From NCBI RefSeq assembly GCF_002051585.1, contig NZ_MZGX01000007.1:62001-126000 (forward strand): a stretch of DNA of 64,000 nt. The letters run 5' to 3'. Positions 55,101-63,400 of this stretch are shown in pieces. Below the pieces are notes generated by a model. That model saw nothing but the letters and a program-made list of their open reading frames with translations, was not told the DNA's origin and ran no database searches. The first letter of the stretch is position 1. Each line of letters begins with the position of its first letter. This DNA comes from Ruminiclostridium hungatei (GTDB taxonomy: Bacteria > Bacillota > Clostridia > Acetivibrionales > DSM-1351). A program made the position numbers and the translations under genes.

Positions 55101-57058
55101 TCAAATCTTATCTGCACTTCAGCATTTGCAGGCCCCGACTGGCTGTTGGGAGTAACAGTGGTTTTAACCCATTCCAGATAGTTTGGAATAGGTACGTCCC
55201 GTCCCGACGGAGACAGGGTGGTAAAACTGCTCACCAGGGATTTCTCCGACATTTTTGAACTGTTGTCCACAGTTCCCCTGTCAGCGGCAAGGGTTGTGTA
55301 CATCTGCACATAATATGTCTTATTGGGCAGCAGATATGTGGGATAATTATCCGGATTTGCAATGGTCAACTGACTTCCCTGGGGATTTTCAGTTTCTCCT
55401 TTAAACAGCTCATAGCCCTTTATGGTATACACCAGCTTTGTGCCTGCGTCTACTATGTTGGGAGAATTTGCGCTGACAAACTTCACCAGGCGGTATTTTA
55501 CAGTATAGGAACCGTAGTTCTTGCCATTTGCTTCAAGCTTATACGGCGTACTGTCAAGGTCCTTGGCATTTACACTTATCATGAAGTGGAAATAGATATC
55601 CTTATCCAGATGTCCTCTTATCTGATCCCAATTGCTGGGCTTGTCCCATGAAATGGTGATATTGGAGGACTTATCGGTTATTGTGCTGCCTGAAGGCGGC
55701 TGTGCCAGATCCACCTTTGATACTACTATTGCTTTGGGAACCGGTGGCCGTGCAGTGTCCTCCTGCATTGTATAGGGGAGCTTCAGGGACTGAATCCTGT
55801 CCGACACTCCGTCAGATCTTACCAGTACTCTGTAATAGACGGTGTTTTTTGAATTTATGCCGGTAATGACAGTAATTGCATATTCCCCGTTAAAGTATGT
55901 ATCATCCAGTTTTTTTCTGGATGTCCAGCTTGTGTCCGAATCCGCCGGAACATTGCTGGTCTGTACTTCGTAGTACAGCCTGGGCATGTTGACCTTGCCC
56001 TGGTTTATTCTGTGTATCCTTACATAAATATTATCAAAGGTATCCTTTGTCAACTGGAATCTTATGGGCGTGTATGTATAATCCAGCGTACCCAAAAGCG
56101 GATTTTCCGTCAGCCCTGTAACAACTGTTCCCACATAGTTGTTCAGGCTGTCAACAAAGAGAGTGTTCATTGTCATTTTATATATTGTACCGGGGCGGAC
56201 TTCAGCATGAGGAAGCACATACCAGTTGTCTCCCACCGCGGATATTGCCTGGGGGATTGTAGCCAGGCCGGTGGCAGTGTCGATTTTATTAATACGGATA
56301 TCGTCAATGGAAGGTATCAGTGTCGCATCATCCTTAACACCCATCATGTAAAAGGAAAGCTTGCCCGTGGTGGTGTCAAACTTCACCTTTGAATACCTGG
56401 CCGGGTTGGTGTCCCCTGAAACGACAGCAGTATACTGCCCGTCGTCTCCCATCTTTACTATGACATTGGCAAGGGACTTCTCGGCTGTCGCACTTATTGA
56501 AAAATTCAGTCTCTTGATGCTTCCGTCTATCTGGGCCAGAGCTTCATTGGCATAGGTCATTGTATTATTGGAGGCATTAAAAACCCTGGGCATATTCCAG
56601 GTAACCTTTATGGTGGGGTAAATTCCGGATTCTACACCGCCTCCCGCCACATTCACCGGCTGCTGGTCCACCTGCTCTGCATAAAAGGAAATCTGGGCAA
56701 GAAAAAACTGCCTCCCTGTAAAGGTCTGTGAGCTTGTGTCCTGAAGCATTACATTGAAATCATATATTATGTCGCTTTTTATTCCTGTGATTGTGGCAGT
56801 GTTTTTGGTTTTGTCCACCGGAACCTGAACGGTGGAATACCCTGCGCCGTTGGGTACGTGATATTCTATAGTCCCGCTGTCAACATTGGAAACGGCATCC
56901 CAACGGAGCTTGACAGTAGAAGTAGCCTTGTCATAGCTGTCTATATAAACTTTAATAGGAATATCAGCGGCAAACACCGGCTGCACCAGACCTGATAAAA
57001 ACGGAAAAATCATACTTAATACAATTATTGCAGAAATTAGTCTCAACCTTTTTTTCAT
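52136..57058 (-). CDS. Fibronectin-III repeat surface protein with C-terminal SLH region (1640 aa)
   Basis: A secreted 1640-residue protein with a signal peptide (about residues 1-30). Most of it is a chain of fibronectin-type-III-like domains, recognisable from recurring LxPNTxYYxxVxxxL segments (for example LLPNKTYYVQMYTTL, LAPNSTYYFLVKVRL, LYPNKIYYFSLRSEI, LKPNTKYYIKIRATK). A beta-rich region and a Lys/Ala-rich stretch follow at about 1180-1450. Its C-terminal 150 residues contain diverged SLH repeats (YRNLTRQEAAALVIRLY, FNPENAINRAGMIMVIQKML). No enzyme motif is seen. It is the first gene of the 1640-1330-282 operon. Confidence 0.9.
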   Translation of the reverse strand: MKKRLRLISAIIVLSMIFPFLSGLVQPVFAADIPIKVYIDSYDKATSTVKLRWDAVSNVDSGTIEYHVPNGAGYSTVQVPVDKTKNTATITGIKSDIIYDFNVMLQDTSSQTFTGRQFFLAQISFYAEQVDQQPVNVAGGGVESGIYPTIKVTWNMPRVFNASNNTMTYANEALAQIDGSIKRLNFSISATAEKSLANVIVKMGDDGQYTAVVSGDTNPARYSKVKFDTTTGKLSFYMMGVKDDATLIPSIDDIRINKIDTATGLATIPQAISAVGDNWYVLPHAEVRPGTIYKMTMNTLFVDSLNNYVGTVVTGLTENPLLGTLDYTYTPIRFQLTKDTFDNIYVRIHRINQGKVNMPRLYYEVQTSNVPADSDTSWTSRKKLDDTYFNGEYAITVITGINSKNTVYYRVLVRSDGVSDRIQSLKLPYTMQEDTARPPVPKAIVVSKVDLAQPPSGSTITDKSSNITISWDKPSNWDQIRGHLDKDIYFHFMISVNAKDLDSTPYKLEANGKNYGSYTVKYRLVKFVSANSPNIVDAGTKLVYTIKGYELFKGETENPQGSQLTIANPDNYPTYLLPNKTYYVQMYTTLAADRGTVDNSSKMSEKSLVSSFTTLSPSGRDVPIPNYLEWVKTTVTPNSQSGPANAEVQIRFDELKIDWSNYTSNHDEQNDAIIYDLYMSTRTEPTSFKRIGTTDLAGNAGDVDFTKQTLGSTTWVYATINEFNDINNQTAFGKYLAPNSTYYFLVKVRLKMVNEPEQKQSVETVLLPVTTPTGEPPVPDDSEKKPLAPADFAIARDSNGNPMITGQTVTFEWTVQEMAAAYNLVATSFRVEPNTKENDTNIIQDPIYRSYISLFGNKDNNSDNNSFKLTLNPNMNPLASNFTYDPKTKKCRYTIDTWLYPNKIYYFSLRSEIVDAGKTRSSVWISIPVTTSLIEPPSLLQAVSDCELGFYWFDTSYDLTAEGFQIRLKTSAESNYTTLAKSKYTIVKNGSIYYGRLLKLKPNTQYNIQVVRTRDNAVMSTLTRYTRNDYYQIDVKWQGYAIDPYSGFEIAVRTEDDSDYAVLNNDVDLEQYVDITTHTYPYYIEKSNSNLNTNYYTYNARIKLVPTKLPDGSIEHRPLKPNTKYYIKIRATKVDSSDQTAVTPSKYVGPVNTRTEFNQGDYDDNDNNTSVVAKFLDMVNKLEQNVYWDISKKNGVSNKVFVRDEKVINILEGYGNFTCTIDISQGPAYVYTDEIYLAKDILKAMRTNNRSVIIKARDAEFTITPDTFDPARQEEFKSAAAASGAKDVYLKVNNTQSTAVQPQIPAGTSAAAKMNTFSAQAVASKQTSTTVNAQIKDKLYNDTTGLIAKKLEVIKNPNNTSVKGDAKAVETYLNGLLEEVRSELSYYLEDTLNGAGYTPGVLDQKYNITRFSANMGVKMPFKAAGKVNPYVFYENSASWQKLTQNLKSEDGYLSYVVNSTGKYTLLSSPDMAATVPADNAAKPYITRFSQSYDLTAVFPGSEVSFNSGLNVTVREGILLYELIAEDKVDEQTDIKTKAKAYGLDRIINTTNIYRNLTRQEAAALVIRLYCQKNGADYDRLRASYTKPIKDDSSIAGRYAVPVYMCLQMQLMTLDSDSRFNPENAINRAGMIMVIQKMLEA

Positions 57059-57168
57059 GGAAATACCCCCGGTGTTTAATACTTTGTTTTCTTACTACTC
57101 CCTGAAGTCTATATGTATGAATTGATTTACAACTTAAATAAATAATTCTTGAGATTGTTCACACCTTA

Positions 57169-57177
57169 ATTATAGCA
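57169..57177 (-). promoter_or_regulatory. Extended -10 promoter for the SLH/FN3 operon
   Basis: TGCTATAAT on the minus strand is a perfect extended -10. The -35 region (CCAAAT) is weak. It lies 111 bp upstream of the 1640-residue gene. A GCCGATAT element (57229-57239) lies about 55 bp further upstream. Confidence 0.55.
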
Positions 57178-57228
57178 CATAAAAGTGATAAATTTGGCGC
57201 TATTGGAATAATAGCCATCCTATAGCAA

Positions 57229-57239
57229 TATATCGGCTT
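57229..57239 (-). promoter_or_regulatory. AAGCCGATATA element upstream of the SLH/FN3 operon
   Basis: The same 11-bp sequence as at 34621-34631 upstream of the other SLH operon. A TAAG lies 16 bp before GCCGATAT, one base off the spacing of a sigma-D promoter. The gap 57059-57430 holds this element, the extended -10 and the terminator at 57312-57354 and no gene. Confidence 0.4.
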
Positions 57240-57311
57240 TATGGCACAATTTGCTTAGCTTAAAAAGGCACTTGTAAAGAAAACGTAAAAAAGAAATAAT
57301 GGCACATAAAA

Positions 57312-57354
57312 AACCCATGCACAACAGGCTTCGTGGCCTATTGATACATGGGTT
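57312..57354 (-). terminator. Intrinsic terminator after the giant repeat gene
   Basis: AACCCATG (57312-57319) and CATGGGTT (57347-57354) close a two-part hairpin with an inner stem around a TTCG/CGAA loop. On the minus strand it is followed by TTTTTT. It lies 77 bp after the stop. Confidence 0.82.
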
Positions 57355-57430
57355 CTATTTATTTTGCAACACTGCAGGTTAATTTTATCTTATTCCATTA
57401 TTTTTACTAATATGGGTGTTCCCGCAGCTA

Positions 57431-60400
57431 TCAATACTGTCCTGTCACTACCTGGCTGTCATCACACACCGTACCGCCGTCCGCATCCTTTATTCCGGCA
57501 AGCGGGTCAATGGTAAGTATGTCGTCCTTTGCCAGAGTCAACCCGGTAATGCTGCTGATTTCTATGGTCAATACGGTTCCCGCGGTATTCCAGGTAATGC
57601 CTGAACTGCTCTGTACTCCCCAATTGTGCTTTGTCTTTCCGTCGGCAGTAGTTATGTGGAAGTAGTTGATCAATGCCGAGGAGCTTATTGCCTTCTTATT
57701 TGTTGCCTGGTTGAAGGTTATTGTAATGGTATCCCCAACATTTTTACCGTTAGCACCGTTGTTGTTGATTACCACACTTGTAATTGCAGGCGGTGAAGTA
57801 AAGCTTCCGCTGACAAAGGCGCTGGAGTTGGAGGCTTCAGTGGTTTCATCGGCATCGCACAAACCCAGCAGGGTATCAATGGTTATCTTGTCAATTGACG
57901 GCATGAGCCTTATCGCAGGGTTTGTAACATTGTCAAAGGTTATGGTTAGCTGCGTTCCCTCAGTATTCCATGCAATTGACGAATCATTGGTTACAGCCGA
58001 CCAGACGGTATTTTTGCTCTGTCCGGCGCTGTCTGTGACCTTAAGGAATTTGGAAAGGTTGATTGCGCTGAAGGTTGTGGCCTTTGTAGGCTGATCAAAG
58101 GTCAAAACAATGCTGTCTCCCGTACCAAACCCGTTTTGTCCTCCGCTGTTCACAGCCTTGATGCTTACCAGGGCAGGTACCGTATGGAAGCTTCCTTCCA
58201 GTATTCCAACAGAGGAGTAGCTGGTGGAAGTACCCGCGGCATTCCTTATTCCGGCAGCTTCATCAATTCTTATCTCATCACCTATTTTTATTGTAGATCC
58301 ATCCATTGAATCAAATACTACGGTTATTGCATTCCCGGTGGTATTCCAGGAAGCCGTCATATTGCTTCCCCAATCCTTTGCTACGATTGAACCGCCCGAA
58401 AGCCCGGTTACATTGAAATACTGCTTTACCAAAATGGCGGCATTTGTTACAGAAGAAGTTTTAGCCTTATCGGTACTTTCTTCAAAGGTAATTATCACAT
58501 GATTTTTCTTTAAGGTCTTGTTTGCAGCAGCGGGATAAGCTATGGCAGTGATCTTCCCCGCAGTAAAATCTATTGGCTGGATTGCACTTGGAAGCTTGTC
58601 CTTGGTTGCCTTCTGCCGGACTTCCACTTTTTTGGTCCCCGTAAAGGTTCCTTCGGATGCACCCGTCTGCCAGGTGCCTGCTTCTCCGCCTATCCTGTAC
58701 TCGTATTCACTGCTGAGGCCGTATATGACATTCAGGTCATCACTGTACTTCAAATCCGGAGCAGGCATCGGGACTGCTATATCATCCACCTTGACAGGCT
58801 TGGAAGGCAAGCTGCCCGCCGTAGCGGCTGTTCTCACCTCAAGCATGCCGGGGACAAACTGTACGCTTACGGCTGAACCTGAGGCATTTAACACTCCCCA
58901 TGCTCCTCCGCTGATTCTATACTGCAAATTAACTGCTGATGAATTTGTAATTTTTGCAGCCGCAATATGGTAGTCAAGCGCTGAAATGTCTATATTGCTT
59001 CCATCTGCCTGCGTCAGTGTGGCCACCAATTTTTTATTGCCTGTATTGGCGGCTTCCCTCACGTATACCGTCATTATTTCTGCATCGGCATTGTATGTTA
59101 TAGCCGTATTTCCTGTGGTACACAGCTTCCAGCTTATATCATCAAAGCTGTACTCCATTTGTGACGTAGTGCCTGTCAGGAGGCTTCTGGACAAATCCAC
59201 TCCCACGTTGTCCAGATTCAACTGCAATGTTTCTGCCTGACCTGCTGCCGGTACTGCCGTGAGATTACCGGAAGAGTCCTCGCATACCGCATATATGTCA
59301 TACTGTGATGATACCGCCAGGCCTGTAATTGTCAGTTCCACATCCAAACCTATGGCACCCTGGGTTATTACAGTGCTTCCCTTGGTTGAAACCGCAGTTC
59401 CAACCGCATTCTTGTATGCCTTGACCTGGGCGCTGGTCGGTGCTGCCGAGCCCCTTGGAAGAGCTATGGCATATACTGTTCCGGCTTCATTTGTATTAAC
59501 GAGGATTACTGCCAGGTTATCATACTTTACAGCCGACTGCCTGGGGTAACCTGCAGTAAATGCCGGTGCGGTGGCATCTGTGGTTTTTGCCTTGTACTGT
59601 GTTACGGTTCCTGCATTTCCAAGATTGTCAACCGCTGCCATGTAAATTATATATTCCGTATATGGTATCAGACCTGATACAGCCACACTGCCCTCAATAT
59701 TGGCATCCAATTCCGCCAGGCCCTTCATTCCTGCTGTAATTGCCGTTCCGGTTATAGCTCCCCCCGTAATCACCTCGCTTATAAGCTGTTCTGCGGAAGG
59801 TGCCGGCGTAAAGCCCGAGGGCAGTGCCACAAAGTAAACTTTTGATTTTTCATCTGTCTTTACAAGTGCACTCATTGTTGTTTCACCAAGTACTCCTGTC
59901 TTGGGATACCCTGCTGCATATTTAGGCGCTACCGCATCCACAAGTATGTTTGAATCTCCCAATGCCGTGGCGGCAGCCAATGCAGGCAATGTCACCGTTG
60001 CCTTTACAGACGTGCCCTTGTTTTGTATGGTAGTCCCCGACAACTGCAGTGAGGAGGTAGCCTTGTAATTCAGCTTGGGGGCATTGTCCCCCAGCATTAC
60101 TGTATAAACAAATATCAATTCCTTTGTACCTGAGCCCGATACATACACCGCATCTCTGTCAACAGTGCCTGTCTCAAGGTTTAGCAGTGGTATTCCCGTG
60201 CCGATAACGTCAACTTCCTGATCGAAGGTCACTTTTATTGAAATATTCGCTCCCTGCTTATATGCTCCCGTAGGTCCGCTCACCTGAACTACCTTTGCAG
60301 CAGTCGGTAATGTGCTGCTGAAGGTAAGTACATTGGTCGAAGGGATGTCAAAGGATGTTCCGATAGCCGCACAGGTGGGTACTACCAGCGATATTGTCTG

Positions 60401-63400
60401 CAGGCTTGCCGCTATATCATAGTCATTTACAGCAGGCAGCGTTATTGTAATAACATTTCCTGCAATTCCTGTCTTTGCAACGATTGCCGAGCTTGTCATA
60501 GCCGCGACCACCTTATCCCACTGAGCCTGCTCCACATCAGCAGTAAAGCCTTTGAAGAGAGCCTCCTGTACTTCTTTATTTGTATTGATGTCGTCAACCC
60601 AGGTTGCATTGTTCAAGGTTATTACTATGGTCTTCCCTCCGGCTCTGATGACTGATTCATTTATGGAAGTACCGTAAGCTGTTCCTGAAAGGGTCGCCGT
60701 CGCCAGCCGCTCTATTTTTATAGTCTGTCCGGCAATCAGGCTCGCCTTGGCACCGATAATGCAGGCAGCGGGTATAGCCAGGGTTACATACTGATTGGTA
60801 TTTATGTTGTAGCCCGACACAGCAGGCAGGAGGACAGTTACTTTTGTGTTGCTGTTTCTCTTTATTGCACCCTGTCCCGCATTCTTCAGAGCACTTATAA
60901 CTTTCGCCCATTCGGTAGTTTCCGTTGTGGTTATAAGTCCCGAGAAGAGTGCATCCCTCTTTGTCTTGTCGGTTTCTATATCCGTTACCCATTGTCCGTC
61001 TGTCAATGTAATTTCAAGTGTTCTGCCTCCCGCAGCAATGCTGTTTTCAGGTACGGTATCTGCAAGAAGAGTTCCTGACAGGTCGGCAGAGGCTTTTGCG
61101 GCAATAGTCAACTGTACGGCTGCTGTGGCATCCTTTATGGCTCCCACCAGTATGGCATCTGTCGCACCGCCCGTAACCGCTTTGTACGGCACCTTGACAA
61201 TAATGGTTTCGTTTGTATTAATGTCATAGCCGGACACAGCAGGGAACACTATGGTTATCTTGGTGCTGGAGTTTCTGGTCATAGCCGCTTCTCCGGCATT
61301 CTTGAGGGCCTGTGTAATCAAATCGCCCTGTGCCGCATTGTTCAGGAAGGTAAGACCTCCGATTACAGACTCCCTCTTGGCCTGGTTTGATGCCACATCA
61401 GCGGCGAACTCTCCATTTACAAGACTTATAATGAGAGTTTTACCACCTGCTACTATATCTCCTTCTCCCAGCCCTTCAGTAACAGCCGTTCCGCCCAGGT
61501 CAAGCTTGACGTCTGCGGCAATCCTGATTATGTCTGCGGAGGTAACTGCCTTAACCGCATTCTTTATAAGTTCCGGCTTAATGGTAAGGGTTATTTCCTG
61601 TGTCTTTGTTATATCATAGGTTGTAGCCTCACTTAAGGTAATGGTTATTGATTTTTTATCCGAACTGAGTGTTGCGGCTGACGCCCCTTCATTTTTAAGT
61701 GCCGCAATAACCTTGCCCCATTGGACCGCTTCACTTCCGGCGGCTGTAAAACCGTCAAACAGCATATTCCTTCTTGTGACATTTGTCAGTATATCATCCT
61801 GCCATTCCGAAATATCCAGTGTTACAATAATTGTTCTTCCTCCGGTTACTATGTTTGATTCTCCGGTAGGGGCAGTCATTGTGGTTCCCGTGATACCTGC
61901 CACCACATTCTTGATATTTGATGAATTCAACAGGATATCTGCATAGGCCTTAAGATAGCCGTTGTCATCGGTTGCAGCAAGGATAAGGTGCTGTCCCTCA
62001 ATTGCGCTGATTGCTCCACCTGTCACAAACAGGGTTGTTCCCGTGGGCAGGCTGTCCTTCAGCAGAGTTCCCGCAGCATTGTCCTGCACGATATATCTCC
62101 ATTTTGTAGCTCCTGTCGGCAGTACAAGCTTGCTGTATTCAAAGGTGGTGGTATTCAATTCTGAGCCCGGCACAGGATTGGCGTAGTTTACATTAAGCTT
62201 GAGCTGCGGAGCAATTCCTCTCACTGCCGAGGCCAGGACAGGGACATTGATGTAGCCCTTGACCTTGCCTGTGGAATCAACCGCATACAATATTACAAAC
62301 TGCCCTTCCTTTACCGGAATATCTTTATTTACTTCATATACCGCCGCACCTTCCACAGATGAATTTATCAACGGGATTGCCGTAATATCCGTATCCTGAA
62401 CCTTAACTATCCACTTCTCTGCTCCCGGCAGACCAACTCTGTCCAGGAAGCCGAATTTCGATGTACCCACTCCGGCTCCGGGCTCCAGGTCGGTGTAGTT
62501 TTCAGGAGCTTTAAGCTTTATGGCATTGCCCGGTCTTATATTGTTGGCTGTCAATGCTATGTTGTCATATGCCAGAACCTTGCCGGTATTGTCAACCGCA
62601 ACCAGCAGTATGAACTGTCCGGGGTTTGCAGCTATGTCCGCCCCCGACTCGTAAGCATGGTATTGTTCATAGGTTATTCCTGACGGTGACGTATATGCCA
62701 CTATGCTTCCTGCAGTTATATTTGTTACAGAGTCTGCTATTTTAACCACAAAGCTCTTGAAATTATTGATTCCTTCCGGCGACACATATATTGAAGTGGT
62801 GCCTGTAGCCGTACCGTATTTTGGATTTGCATAATTCAAACCCGAGGTAAGCTTGTCTGCAAGCGGAGGATTCAATTGTGTCCCCAACTGCGTGATCTGA
62901 AGGTTCTTGTATGCCTTCACCCTTCCGTTGGAATCAACAGCCGCCAGCACCACATACTGATTGAGCCTGACTTCTATGTTCATTCCTCCGGTATAGTTGA
63001 TAGGATTTGTAAAAATACTGTCCAGAGTAAGGGCGGAAGGTGAAGTCACCACCCTTACCTGCCATCTGTCGGCGCCAACCACACTAATCAGCTTCAGATT
63101 ATCCAGCCTGGTTGTGCCTGGTACGCTTCCTGCCACCGGTCCTGTGTAATTGGTATTTTCCACAAGCTCAGGTGCATTTGCAGGCTTAATCTGGGAAGCA
63201 CTTATGGTGAACTGCCTGAATGCCTTGATCTGATTTCCTTCAACGCCTATTATCAGCACTACGTTTCCGGCAGCAACCGGAATGTCCCCGTTGCTGGTGT
63301 ATGCTGTGTATTCCGGGCCCGAAGCATCATCATTCAGGTGAGGGGCGGCGAAATCCTGTGCTCCCACCCTGTACTTCCAGGTTATTGCGCTCTCGGTGGT

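Noticed and set aside
57666-62186. Plus-strand ORFs opposite the giant repeat gene
   Set aside because: Long antisense ORFs arise from codon bias in the Thr/Ala/Val-rich repeats; no ribosome sites or family resemblance.
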